Source: Pseudomonadota bacterium
GTDB lineage: Bacteria; Pseudomonadota; Alphaproteobacteria; Rhodospirillales; Magnetospirillaceae
Length of the DNA stretch: 64,000 nucleotides
Assembly (NCBI GenBank): GCA_021781575.1
Contig: JAJXWP010000005.1
Span: forward strand, 62,001 to 126,000
Direction of reading: 5' to 3'
Part shown: piece after piece, positions 7,238 through 15,319 of the stretch
Layout: every line of letters starts with the position of its first letter
How positions within the stretch are numbered: the first letter of the stretch is position 1
Notes under the pieces: generated by a model
Databases searched by the model: none
What the model saw: the letters and a program-made list of their open reading frames with translations, nothing else
What the model was told of the DNA's origin: nothing
Program-made: the position numbers and the translations under genes

Positions 7238-7558
7238 TCATGGCTGCGGAACATGCGAGAAGAAGGACTTGTCGTCCATCACCGGGGCCTGCTGGAATTG
7301 CTGGAACTGGTTGAAATTACCCACCCCGCTGCCGTTCTGCATCTGGACCCCGTAGGAGAACGAGCTGCCGGTCTGAGAGCCGCCGGAAGAGAACCGATTC
7401 GCCTGAGCGGGTTGAGGAGCCAGTTCGGGATCGGCAAACTGAGGCGTCCCGTCGGGATTGGTGCCGCCGATGGATACGGTGCTGAATGCAAAGGCATTGC
7501 CGGCGGCCAGAGGACAGCCGAGCATCAGCACAGCAAGAAACCACGCACGAGACTTCAT
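7238..7558 (-). CDS. Secreted hypothetical protein, Gln/Ser/Gly-rich
   Basis: 106 residues. A clear signal peptide (MKSRAWFLAVLMLGCPLAAG, cleavage probably after NAFA) precedes a low-complexity mature part rich in Q, S, G, N and F (SSGGSQTGSSFSYGVQMQNG, FNQFQQFQQAP). No domain is recognised. The composition suggests an extracytoplasmic, mostly disordered protein. It lies between rpmJ and mlaC on the same strand, but spacing of about 150 bp on either side argues against a tight operon. Real-gene status rests on the signal peptide and codon use. Confidence 0.6.
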   Translation of the reverse strand: MKSRAWFLAVLMLGCPLAAGNAFAFSTVSIGGTNPDGTPQFADPELAPQPAQANRFSSGGSQTGSSFSYGVQMQNGSGVGNFNQFQQFQQAPVMDDKSFFSHVPQP

Positions 7559-7675
7559 CGAAGGATCTCCTGTTCCGATGGCCGCATGGTAGCGCGGGGG
7601 GGCAAGTGAAACAAGCGCCGCGAACTGGTTTCATTTCGCTGCCGCCTGCGGGGTTCGGACGCGGGCGATCCACCC

Positions 7676-7714
7676 CGGGATGCGCCCGCCCGGCGAAGGG
7701 CAAACCAACGCTAG
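7676..7714. repeat. Remnant of the MITE-like repeat, ending in CTAG
   Basis: GGATGCGCCCGCCCGGCGAA and the following AGGGCAAACCAACGCTAG match one core arm plus inner border of copies A and B (compare the reverse complement of 5955-5999 and 57440-57475). The 48-bp end hairpin present in the full copies is absent here, the match stopping at the inner CTAG (7711-7714). That CTAG holds the TAG stop of mlaC. Confidence 0.65.
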
Positions 7715-8328
7715 CCAGCCTTCGCCAACGCCTCGGTCCGGTGCCTGATGGCCGCCAGCAAAGCCTCGACGTTGCCTTGATTGGCTCGCAGCACGGCGGA
7801 GAAATCCTGCCGCATCAGTTCGGTCAGACTGACGCCGCCGATACTTACGTCGCTGATCAGCCAACCGGGTCCGTCGCGCCGGACCAGGATCCAGTCGACC
7901 GCGATGGCTCCATTTCCGTCGAGCGACACAGCCGTTCGCACGATGCTCCTCCCGTCGGCTCCGATGGTGACGCCGACCACCGCCAGCCGGCCCGCAACCA
8001 CGTCGAATTGGGCTCCGTAGCGGGCCAGCATGTAGTCCTCGAAGACAACCAGATAGCGCCGGCGCTGCTGTGGAGGGGCGTCGGCCCAATAATGCCCGAG
8101 AATGAAATTCATGGCGTCCGGCATGTCGTAACGCTCATCCAGAAAATGGCGCAGAGTCTGAGTCTTCTGGTCCGCTGACATGCCAGGATCCGCCCGCAAC
8201 CGCATACTGCCCTGGATGAACTCCTCGACGAAGGCCCCGCCGTCGATCGGCTTTCCAACCTCGGCGGCGCGGCACCAGCCTTCCACCAGGAACACGGCGA
8301 GAACGGCGAGAACGGCAATCCATTTCAT
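7711..8328 (-). CDS. mlaC: MlaC/Ttg2D family phospholipid-binding periplasmic protein
   Basis: 205 residues from the ATG at 8328. MKWIAVLAVLAVFLVEGWCR then AAE is a Sec signal peptide, and an eight-codon upstream extension was excluded. The mature protein shows the MlaC pattern: RHFLDERYDMPDAMNFILGH, YLVVFEDYMLARYGAQF, then VDWILVRRDGPGWLISDVSI and GGVSLTELMRQDFSAVLRAN. MlaC ferries phospholipids between inner- and outer-membrane Mla complexes. No mlaFED genes lie beside it here, so it is an orphan or they are elsewhere. Its stop codon is in the CTAG of a repeat remnant. Confidence 0.88.
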   Translation of the reverse strand: MKWIAVLAVLAVFLVEGWCRAAEVGKPIDGGAFVEEFIQGSMRLRADPGMSADQKTQTLRHFLDERYDMPDAMNFILGHYWADAPPQQRRRYLVVFEDYMLARYGAQFDVVAGRLAVVGVTIGADGRSIVRTAVSLDGNGAIAVDWILVRRDGPGWLISDVSIGGVSLTELMRQDFSAVLRANQGNVEALLAAIRHRTEALAKAG

Positions 8329-8448
8329 TGGAGGCCTGCCCACACCACCCATTGGGAAGCTTCACAATCATCGATGGAGGGGGCTCGGGCAACGGCGCAA
8401 CAGAGGTGCCGCCGCACGCGATCGAGATATCGATTCGCATAATAAAAA

Positions 8449-8485
8449 AGCCGCCCGGCAGGCCTTGTCGGCTTGCCGGGCGGCT
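8449..8485 (-). terminator. Rho-independent terminator
   Basis: AGCCGCCCGGCA (8449-8460) pairs with TGCCGGGCGGCT (8474-8485). On the minus strand the stem is followed directly by TTTTTTATTATG, a classic U-tract. It ends the small Cys-rich gene at 8509-8757, 24 bp past its stop. Confidence 0.85.
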
Positions 8486-8508
8486 CCTTTCAATGGGGCG
8501 ACGTCCCG

Positions 8509-8757
8509 TTACCGGTCGACTGCCGGCTCAGCCGTGGCCCCCGAGGTGTTACTGCGACCGATCGAAGCTGCCACCATGCCCTCGCTTCTCGCCACCACGC
8601 CGGAGTTTCTCCAGCGGTGGACGGCCTCGGTCCGGGCGATAGCCCGACTGCGACACCAGTTCTCGAACTGGTGTTGACACGGCTTGCTGCAAAAGCTGCG
8701 GTCGTGGGCGGCGTCGTTGAGTTTCTTGCCGCACCACGCACATCGGCGTTCGTTCAT
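8509..8757 (-). CDS. Small zinc-finger-like hypothetical protein
   Basis: 82 residues from MNERRCAWCGKKLNDAAHDR. Cysteines in CAWC...FCSKPCQHQF form a treble-clef-like zinc site of the kind seen in small DUF-type zinc-ribbon proteins whose third and fourth ligands are CSKPC. The rest is basic (SRAIARTEAVHRWRN). An 11-residue upstream extension in the frame was rejected because the zinc motif normally begins near the N-terminus. A good terminator follows. Function unknown; nucleic-acid or protein binding is a guess. Confidence 0.6.
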   Translation of the reverse strand: MNERRCAWCGKKLNDAAHDRSFCSKPCQHQFENWCRSRAIARTEAVHRWRNSGVVARSEGMVAASIGRSNTSGATAEPAVDR

Positions 8758-8990
8758 TGGCTTCCTCCCGCGCAAAAGAACGCGGGGCACACTCTACATC
8801 CGGCCGCCCGCGGATAGCGCGGGCCTAAAAGGATTGGAGCCCCTGGCCTGTCGGGATAGGAAACTAATCCATTCGTTTGTGTAGCGTCACCACCGGTGCA
8901 AAATCACCGCAGATCCTTGCCGCGGCGGTGTCGCCTTCACGGTGTCATGTGGTAACATATTAGAAAATCATAAACTGGACGGGAGGCGTT

Positions 8991-9191
8991 ATGGCCAACG
9001 TCTATGACGACTTCGACAAGCGGGCTGAACACGCCAAGCGCTTCGCAGCGATCGTCCCGAAGGAATACGCTCCGCTTTACGATGCCCCGGCGAAGACGCA
9101 CAGCCGCCCTCGCGAGCATCCCGGCGAACCTCACCGACAGCAGAATCTGGGGGAAGAACTTCTGGCCGTAACCCCGGCCAGACATTGTTGA
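8991..9191 (+). CDS. Short hypothetical protein
   Basis: 66 residues, MANVYDDFDKRAEHAKRFAA then IVPKEYAPLYDAPAKTHSRP. A good ribosome site (GGGAGGCG) lies 4-11 bases before the ATG, and an AT-rich stretch (8950-8975) could hold a promoter. The first ~30 residues look like a genuine protein start. The rest, from about residue 35, is low-complexity and may be out of its original frame, so this could be the 5' end of a broken gene. No family recognised. Confidence 0.4.
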   Translation: MANVYDDFDKRAEHAKRFAAIVPKEYAPLYDAPAKTHSRPREHPGEPHRQQNLGEELLAVTPARHC

Positions 9192-9262
9192 TCGCGCGGC
9201 ACAAGGCCGCCGGCCATGCGACCGACGGAGGGATCTGTCGCATCTAGGAGCGGCGGATCAGG

Positions 9263-9345
9263 CGCGGCGGACAGCCGACTGTCCGCCGCGGTCCCGACGC
9301 CGCTCGGCCAAACGCGCCCGGAACATGCGCCAATGCGCGTTCCGG
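9263..9345 (-). terminator. Two hairpins between the ferredoxin gene and the 3' side
   Basis: 9263-9290 is a 12-bp perfect stem (CGCGGCGGACAG with its complement) around the loop CCGA. 9318-9345 is a stem of CCGGAA plus GCGC with a small bulge and CAAT loop. The second begins 9 bp beyond the ferredoxin stop. Neither has a T-run, so termination efficiency is uncertain. Confidence 0.45.
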
Positions 9346-9353
9346 ACCACTGA

Positions 9354-9548
9354 TCAGAGCGGAATGCAGGTGTCGTCCACCGGGCAGACCGACGCGCACT
9401 GCGGCGAATCATGAGCGCCTTCGCACTCCGTGCACTTGTTCGGGTCGATCGCGAACACGTCGCCGGCCATGCTGATGGCTTTCGAGGGGCATTCGAATTC
9501 GCAGGCGCCGCAGGCGGTACAGTTGGCGGCGACGATCTGGTAGGCCAT
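9354..9548 (-). CDS. 2[4Fe-4S] ferredoxin
   Basis: 64 residues with two cysteine clusters. Cluster I is [12 protein letters not shown] at 10-21 (CxxCxxCxxxCP). Cluster II is [18 protein letters not shown] at 38-55, which has eight residues between its second and third cysteines. That long inter-cysteine loop is typical of the FdxN/VnfF-like low-potential ferredoxins of proteobacteria. It is divergent from the NfnAB-like fusion gene, so it is a likely electron partner of that flavoprotein, supplying or receiving low-potential electrons. The ribosome site GGAGAG precedes the ATG. Confidence 0.92.
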   Translation of the reverse strand: MAYQIVAANCTACGACEFECPSKAISMAGDVFAIDPNKCTECEGAHDSPQCASVCPVDDTCIPL

Positions 9549-9858
9549 TGTTCTCTCCTTTTGGGTTGGCCGTTGCGTGCAAAGGACAAAACCGAGTCAC
9601 CCTGCACCACTACATCCTTGGTGGCCGGATAATGCCCTAATGCATAAGCCCATTCCAGTGGAATGGCGACCATCACCGCAACTCCAATGCCTGTTCGCCG
9701 CATCGCGCAACTTTCGCTCGGACACTCAACTACTCACGGCTGAATCACTGGTTAGTCGGACCCTTCGGAGAGGCCTTCGGCCTGCGACATGGATGTTGAA
9801 CGGCCGATCAATGAAGATTAGGGTGCCGTCTCCCCTGGACAGAGCTGAGGAGCATCCG

Positions 9859-12819
9859 ATGTATTCGATCGTCCGTCACGAGACTTTCTCGGATGTCACC
9901 TTTCTCTGGGAAGTTCTTGCCCCCGACGCAGCCCGGGCGGCCCAGCCCGGACACTTCGTCATGGTGCGGCTGCATGATGGAGGGGAACGGATACCGCTGA
10001 CGGTGGCCGATTTCGACCGTGACGCCGGGACCATCACCATGGTCATCCAGGCGTTGGGAAAGACCACGCGCCAGATGCGTGACAGTTATCGCCAGGGCGA
10101 CAGCTTCGATGACTTCGTCGGCCCCCTGGGCCTACCCCAGCATATCGACAAGGTCGGCCATGTCGTCCTGGTCGGCGGCGGCTTGGGCGTGGCGCCGGTA
10201 TTCCCGCAACTGCGGGCATTCAAGGAGGCCGGCAACCGCACCACCAGCATCATGGGGTTCCGCAGCAAGGACCTGGTGTTCTGGGAGGACAAATTCGCCG
10301 GCCACAGCGACAGGCTGATCATCTGCACCGATGACGGCAGCTACGGCCGACCCGGCTTCGTCACTGCGGCGCTGCAGGACGTGCTTGAGACCGACAAGCC
10401 CGACCTGGTGATCGCCATCGGCCCGCTCCCGATGATGCATGCCTGCGCCGATACCACACGGCCTTATGGTGTGAAGACCATGGTCTCACTCAACACCATC
10501 ATGGTCGACGGCACCGGTATGTGCGGCTCCTGCCGCGTCACCGTCGGCGGCGAAGTCAAATTCGCCTGCGTCGAGGGACCCGATTTCGACGGCCATCAGA
10601 TTGATTTCGCGGAACTGCACACCCGCCAGAAGCGATTCAAGCCCCAGGAAACGCAGGCGGTTGAGGACATGGACCACGTCTGCAATCTGGAAAAGGTCCT
10701 GTTTGTCGATGGCAGGCGCACCTACAAGAAGATGTCGACCCTCGAACCGCATCAGGTGCCGATGCCCGAATACGACCCGCATGAACGGGCTCGCAATTTC
10801 AAGGAAGTCAATCTCGGCTATTCGATCAACCACGCCCTGCGCGAAGCCGAACGCTGCATCCAGTGCCACAAGCCGACCTGCATCGCCGGCTGCCCGGTCG
10901 GCATTGATATCCCCCGCTTCATCCGCCACCTGTTGATCCGCGACATCGACGGAGCGCTCGACGCCATTTACGACAACAGCATCTTCCCATCGGTCTGCGG
11001 TCGCGTCTGCCCGCAGGAGACGCAATGCGAGGCGCAATGCGTCATCGCCAAGGGCAAGAAGCTCGAGCCGGTGGCCATCGGCCGCCTCGAGCGCTTCGTC
11101 GGCGACCATGCGCAGCCGCCCAAGGCGACACCGCCGGCCAATGCCGGCCAGCTGGGCCGGGTCGCCATCGTCGGCTCCGGGCCGGCCGGCTTGGCCTGCG
11201 CCGCCGATCTGGCCCGCTTCGGCGCCGCGGTGACGGTCTATGAGGCGCTGCATGTGCTGGGCGGCGTGCTGCAATACGGTATCCCCGCCTTCCGCTTGCC
11301 ACGCCATATCATCGACCGCGAAATCCAGCGGCTGAAGGACATGGGCGTCCGCTTCGAGACCAACAAGGTAATCGGCAAAACCTTCACCATTCCGCAGCTG
11401 ACCGGCAAGATGGGCTTCGACGCGGTGTTCGTCGGTGCCGGCGCCGGCGCTCCCGCCTTCCTGGGGATCCCTGGGGAATTCGCCGGGCAGGTCTATTCGG
11501 CCAATGAATTCCTGACCCGCGTCAACCTGATGGGCGGCGACCAGTTCCCCTATCTCGATACGCCGATCAGTCTTGGCCAAAGCGTCGTGGTGATCGGGGC
11601 CGGCAACACCGCCATGGATTGCCTTCGCGTCGCCAAGCGCCTGGGAGCCCCCGTCGTGCGTTGCGTCTACCGCCGCACCGAGGCCGAAGCGCCGGCCCGG
11701 GTGGAGGAGATCCGCCACGCCAAGGAAGAGGGCATCGACTTCTTCTTCCTGCATTCACCGGTCGAAATCTTCACCGACGAGGCGGGCAATGTGCGCGGCC
11801 TCAAGGTGCAGAAGATGGCCTTGGGCGAGCCTGATGAGAAAGGCCGGCGCAAGCCCCTGCCCCTCGACGAGTTTGTCGAGTTGGATTGCGATACCGTCAT
11901 CTACGCCTTGGGCACCAAGGCCAACCCGATCATCGGGCAGGCCACTCCCGACCTGGCGCTCAACAAGTGGGGCAACATCGTCGCCGACGACAGCACCCAG
12001 GCCACCAACCTGCCCGGCGTCTTCGCCGGAGGCGACATCGTCACCGGAGGCGCCACCGTCATCCTGGCCATGGGTGCCGGCCGCCGGGCCGCCAAGGCGA
12101 TTGCCGCCTACCTGCAGAACGGCAAGTCGAAATGGCCGATTACCGCCGAGGATGCCGGAGCCTTCGTGCCGGCCCGCGCCGGCGGCAACCTCTGCCCGAA
12201 ATGTGGCCGGCCGACGGAAGGCGACGAGGAATACCTGTGCTGCGCCGACGCTACGCTTCAATGGCACTGCGCCGATTGCGGCAAAGTGAGCGAGGGTTTC
12301 GCCTTCCCCTACGGCATGTGCCCGCACTGTGGCGGCCGGCTGCAGGCACGGGCCGACCGCGAGATGAAGGGCGAGGCCGCATTGGACGGATTGCGGACCG
12401 CCTTCGAGATCGAACTGGGCGGGCAGGCTTTCTACCATCGTGCCGCCGCGAGCACCGACGATCCCCAACTGCAGGAGCTGTTCGGCAAGTTGGCGGCCAT
12501 GGAAAAGGAACACATGGATACGCTGTGCCGCCGCTACCATGTGGATGTCCCCCCGCCGTCGGCCGATTTCCGCCTGGACCTGGCGGTGGCGCATGCCGGC
12601 TTCAAGGAGGTTCCGGCCGATGCCGGGGGCCTGTTCCGCACCGCCATCCTGTTCGAGCAGCGCGCTGCCGCCTATTTCGCCGAAAAGAGCGACGAGCAGA
12701 GGAAAGGCACTACCGCCCACCAGCTATACCGCGAGCTGGCCGCCGAGGAGCGCGATCACGCGGCGCTTCTTGCCACCGAGTACGACCGCTGGAAGGCCAA
12801 CAAGCCGGGCATTCTCTGA
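9859..12819 (+). CDS. Fused NfnAB-type NAD(P)H:ferredoxin transhydrogenase with C-terminal zinc ribbons and rubrerythrin-like domain
   Basis: 986 residues from the ATG at 9859, behind GAGGAG; 94 upstream codons in frame are non-conserved. Domain order: (1) about 1-280, an NfnA/SudB-like FAD/NAD-binding reductase with a [2Fe-2S] site at C222, C225, C237 and D217 at the expected extra-ligand spacing. (2) About 300-765, an NfnB/GltD-like half with [4Fe-4S] cysteines C333/C336/C341/C345 and C380/C384/C390/C394, FAD fingerprint VAIVGSGPAGLACA (435 on) and NADP fingerprint VVVIGAGNTAMDC (577 on). (3) Zinc ribbons C779/C782, C804/C807, C821/C824. (4) About 840-975, a ferritin-like four-helix region with two ExxH motifs (EKEH, ERDH). 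NfnAB performs flavin-based electron bifurcation between NADH, NADPH and ferredoxin. The fused diiron domain suggests coupling to peroxide or oxygen protection, which is inference. Confidence 0.9.
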   Translation: MYSIVRHETFSDVTFLWEVLAPDAARAAQPGHFVMVRLHDGGERIPLTVADFDRDAGTITMVIQALGKTTRQMRDSYRQGDSFDDFVGPLGLPQHIDKVGHVVLVGGGLGVAPVFPQLRAFKEAGNRTTSIMGFRSKDLVFWEDKFAGHSDRLIICTDDGSYGRPGFVTAALQDVLETDKPDLVIAIGPLPMMHACADTTRPYGVKTMVSLNTIMVDGTGMCGSCRVTVGGEVKFACVEGPDFDGHQIDFAELHTRQKRFKPQETQAVEDMDHVCNLEKVLFVDGRRTYKKMSTLEPHQVPMPEYDPHERARNFKEVNLGYSINHALREAERCIQCHKPTCIAGCPVGIDIPRFIRHLLIRDIDGALDAIYDNSIFPSVCGRVCPQETQCEAQCVIAKGKKLEPVAIGRLERFVGDHAQPPKATPPANAGQLGRVAIVGSGPAGLACAADLARFGAAVTVYEALHVLGGVLQYGIPAFRLPRHIIDREIQRLKDMGVRFETNKVIGKTFTIPQLTGKMGFDAVFVGAGAGAPAFLGIPGEFAGQVYSANEFLTRVNLMGGDQFPYLDTPISLGQSVVVIGAGNTAMDCLRVAKRLGAPVVRCVYRRTEAEAPARVEEIRHAKEEGIDFFFLHSPVEIFTDEAGNVRGLKVQKMALGEPDEKGRRKPLPLDEFVELDCDTVIYALGTKANPIIGQATPDLALNKWGNIVADDSTQATNLPGVFAGGDIVTGGATVILAMGAGRRAAKAIAAYLQNGKSKWPITAEDAGAFVPARAGGNLCPKCGRPTEGDEEYLCCADATLQWHCADCGKVSEGFAFPYGMCPHCGGRLQARADREMKGEAALDGLRTAFEIELGGQAFYHRAAASTDDPQLQELFGKLAAMEKEHMDTLCRRYHVDVPPPSADFRLDLAVAHAGFKEVPADAGGLFRTAILFEQRAAAYFAEKSDEQRKGTTAHQLYRELAAEERDHAALLATEYDRWKANKPGIL

Positions 12820-12828
12820 GATCGCGCC

Positions 12829-12850
12829 CCCGGGGGGTAATCCCCCCGGG
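12829..12850. terminator. Hairpin between convergent genes
   Basis: CCCGGGGGG (12829-12837) pairs with CCCCCCGGG (12842-12850) around TAAT, 9 bp after the fusion-gene stop and 17 bp before the stop of the convergent glycosyltransferase gene. It probably serves both strands; there is no T-run. Confidence 0.55.
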
Positions 12851-12867
12851 CGGCTTGCCCGTCCGCC

Positions 12868-13797
12868 TCAGACCCGTACCATTTCCCCGAAGCTGGCGCA
12901 GGAATCGGAGATCAGACGGACCGGATCACCGATGCACAGGCGGCTTTGCACAAAGCGCCAGCAATCGGCGGAAAATATGGTTTTTCCCTCGTGCCGGAAG
13001 GACCACCGCCAAGCCCGCCCGGCCGCCCGCCGGGCGGCGAACCAGCCGTAGCGGCCTATGAGATGGGGGTGGTCACTGAAGAAATTGGCCATGGCCCGGT
13101 TGCCGTCGAAAAGGATCTGCCGGACGTTGGCCGAAACCCGGTGCTGATCGACCGGGCCCTGGAAAAAATAAATCGGCCGCTCGAGCACGGCCACCGGCGT
13201 CCGCGCGACCATGCGCAATTCGAGAGAATAATCCTGGACGAATATCCGTTCGTCGCAGCCGCCGCAATCCCGGAGCAACGATGTGCTGGCCAGCCAACAG
13301 GAAGGGGCCATCCGCGACATCGTCAGCGACGACCACAAGAAGTCCGCCACTACAGTGGGGCGGCTCGCATCATCGCCATCTTGACGGCAATACAATTCGT
13401 CGACGGAGCCGGGAATCTCCTCATAAGTGAGACCGTGACCAAATGCGAGGCGACATCCGTCGATCAGCGCATCTCGTAACCGGATCGTCGCGTCGGGCAA
13501 CAATATGTCGTCGCCATCCAACGCCTTCACTTGGGAGAATTTTGCCTCTTCCAGGGCTCGATTGAAAGCCCTGCTGGGCCCGGCATTACGTTGGGAAATG
13601 ATCGTAACGTTCGACCAATTTCTGGTGGCTTCGTTCAATATCCGCAAACTTCCGTCGGTGGATCCGTCATCGACGAAAATGAATTCACGCTGGAAGTCCC
13701 CCCGCTGTCGTGAGAGAGCCTCCAAGACCAACGGAAGAAAGCGTTCCTTGTTGTACACCGTGACAACAAAACTTACGCCGTCCTGAAGATTTTCCAT
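12868..13797 (-). CDS. Family 2 glycosyltransferase
   Basis: 309 residues from MENLQDGVSFVVTVYNKERF at 13797. The GT-A fold signature is complete: the N-terminal strand VSFVVTVYNKERFLPLVLEA, the nucleotide-binding FIFVDDGSTDGSL (about 42-54), the acceptor-side NAGPSRAFNRAL and the metal-binding ALDGDDILLPD (DxD equivalent, about 95). It transfers a sugar from a nucleotide sugar, probably to a surface polysaccharide or lipid-linked glycan, in the cytoplasm. No other polysaccharide genes are adjacent except a methyltransferase 90 bp upstream on the same strand, so the acceptor is unknown. Confidence 0.85.
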   Translation of the reverse strand: MENLQDGVSFVVTVYNKERFLPLVLEALSRQRGDFQREFIFVDDGSTDGSLRILNEATRNWSNVTIISQRNAGPSRAFNRALEEAKFSQVKALDGDDILLPDATIRLRDALIDGCRLAFGHGLTYEEIPGSVDELYCRQDGDDASRPTVVADFLWSSLTMSRMAPSCWLASTSLLRDCGGCDERIFVQDYSLELRMVARTPVAVLERPIYFFQGPVDQHRVSANVRQILFDGNRAMANFFSDHPHLIGRYGWFAARRAAGRAWRWSFRHEGKTIFSADCWRFVQSRLCIGDPVRLISDSCASFGEMVRV

Positions 13798-13887
13798 GCG
13801 GATCCCGCGTCCACGGTTGCGAGGGCAGGTATTTGGCCACACCTTAGCAAGCCTTGCGCGGATTGGATAGCTCCGGCCTGACCGAGG

Positions 13888-14502
13888 TCAGCCGATCGTC
13901 CGCCAAACGCTGGCCAGCCAGGACTGCTGCTCGTGCGGCACGCCGGCAGGCCGATAGTAGTGCGACAGTTCGACGAACCCGGCGCCTTCCAGATAGAACC
14001 GCCAAGCCTCCAGGTCATGGAAAACGCCGTAGCGACCGCCGTTCCATCCCTCCTCGTTCCGCCCTCGGGGATTGGAGGAGAACAGCACGCCGCGCGGCTT
14101 CAGCGTCATCCGCAACTCGGCCAGGACGCGCGGCAACGCGGCGCGGGCCACATGGAACAGTGACGCGTTGGCGAAAATGCCGTCGAACCGCGCCTGGGGC
14201 AGATCCAACTTGAAGAAATCCTGAAGCCAGACCTCGCAGCCGCTGAAGGCCCGCGCCATGGCGACGAACTGCTCGGCGCCGTCAAGGCCGATCGCCCGGT
14301 GACCGAGTTCGCTCAGCCGTTTGAGGTCCCGTCCCGGCCCGCAACCGAAATCGAGAATGGTGAAGGGCGGCTCCCCCTCGATGTGCTGGAGCAGCGCCTC
14401 GATATTCTGACTGACGTCATGGTCGCAGGTACCCTGCCAGAACCGTTCGGCCCGGCCGTTATAATGCTCGAGGGTGCGCGTGGCGATGTCTGTCGGATCC
14501 AA
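13888..14502 (-). CDS. Class I SAM-dependent methyltransferase
   Basis: 204 residues. SAM-binding motif I is ILDFGCGPGRDLKRLSELGH (49-68), with IGLDGAEQFVAMARAF as the acidic loop, then LDLPQARFDGIFANASLFHV and LKPRGVLFSSNPRGRNEEGW. These are the features of small UbiE/Tam-like enzymes acting on small molecules. The start is read as TTG at 14502 with AGGAG some 16 bases upstream, so it could begin elsewhere. The substrate is unknown. The same-strand glycosyltransferase immediately downstream suggests a shared operon. Confidence 0.8.
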   Translation of the reverse strand: MDPTDIATRTLEHYNGRAERFWQGTCDHDVSQNIEALLQHIEGEPPFTILDFGCGPGRDLKRLSELGHRAIGLDGAEQFVAMARAFSGCEVWLQDFFKLDLPQARFDGIFANASLFHVARAALPRVLAELRMTLKPRGVLFSSNPRGRNEEGWNGGRYGVFHDLEAWRFYLEGAGFVELSHYYRPAGVPHEQQSWLASVWRTIG

Positions 14503-14575
14503 ATGTTCCAGTGCCCTGCTCCTGCCCTGGCGAAGCCTTCGCTCAAAAATGACGCGCCTATAGTTTCAACGGCGC

Positions 14576-14881
14576 CTACAGGCGACGCAATTCCTTGACG
14601 GCCGAGGCGACGAAGGCCATCGCTTCGGCGCTGGAGGAAAAGCTCGATTCCTCGATCCCACTCTCTTCGTACAGCGCCAGGACGGCGTAGGCATGGCAGA
14701 TGCCGCCGTCCCCTTCCTCGCGCACCAGGAAGCTGGCGCCACCACCGCAGCCGCGGGAATAGGCCACGTAGCGGGTGCCGCGGCCCGTCGGCGCGCCGCG
14801 CGCCAGCGCCTCGTAATGACTCCGCCGCAGGGCTTGGTACAGCTTGACCCGCTCCGGCCGCCGGAAGCGATCGAACAACAT
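14576..14881 (-). CDS. Hypothetical protein, about 100 residues
   Basis: 101 residues, MLFDRFRRPERVKLYQALRR then SHYEALARGAPTGRGTRYVA. A glycine-rich stretch (YSRGCGGGASFLVREEGDGG) precedes a C-terminal amphipathic helix (SAEAMAFVASAVKELRRL). No recognised domain. Codon use is like that of its neighbours and the reading frame fills the gap between the methyltransferase and the next small genes on the same strand, so it is probably real. Confidence 0.55.
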   Translation of the reverse strand: MLFDRFRRPERVKLYQALRRSHYEALARGAPTGRGTRYVAYSRGCGGGASFLVREEGDGGICHAYAVLALYEESGIEESSFSSSAEAMAFVASAVKELRRL

Positions 14882-15033
14882 GCCGCCTCGCCAAATGAGA
14901 TCAGGTTATCCACCGCCGCGCCTCACAACCATGAGGCGTCAGCATCATGGTTCAATTGCGACAAATTCGCAAGTACCCATTCCCTGGGAACGCCGGCTTT
15001 TCCGGATGATGAGGGTGGCGACTGCGACCCATC

Positions 15034-15258
15034 TCAGGCTCCTTCGCTCCCACAGGAGCAGGAGCCGGCGATCTGGGCATCGGGGCACGGCACGTTTCCG
15101 TAGACACAGAACACGCAACACTCACCCTTGGGAGTATGCATCACTTCGCCGCAGCCCTTGCATTTCAGCTCGGACAATTGACCGGGCATCTCTTCCACCT
15201 GCACATGTCCGCAGTTTGGGCAGGTGACTTCGCAGGTATCGAACCACACATCGGCCAT
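15034..15258 (-). CDS. GDCCVxC-type small cysteine-rich protein
   Basis: 74 residues from MADVWFDTCEVTCPNCGHVQ. An N-terminal CPNCGH...CKGCGE zinc ribbon is followed by HTPKGECCVFCVYGNVPCPD, a variant of the GDCCVFCSYGxVPCP signature of short bacterial proteins often found near metal or stress genes. Function is not established. GAGGTG sits 8 bases before this ATG, whereas the upstream ATG at 15291 has no ribosome site, so the shorter form was chosen. The G-D of the motif is G-E here. Eleven cysteines in 74 residues suggest metal binding. Confidence 0.7.
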   Translation of the reverse strand: MADVWFDTCEVTCPNCGHVQVEEMPGQLSELKCKGCGEVMHTPKGECCVFCVYGNVPCPDAQIAGSCSCGSEGA

Positions 15259-15319
15259 GGGCACCTCGGGACAGAAGATCACCTGCTCCATATAGGAATT
15301 TTGACCTGCCGTTGCCGCC

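Noticed and set aside
8818-8885. A stretch with GGATT...AATCC that at first resembled a tRNA or structured RNA
   Set aside because: No cloverleaf or T-loop could be drawn and no stable stem beyond 5 bp was found.
9780-9820. TTGAACGGCCGATCAA as a possible FNR box upstream of the Nfn fusion
   Set aside because: The half-sites are separated by eight bases rather than the six of the FNR pattern.
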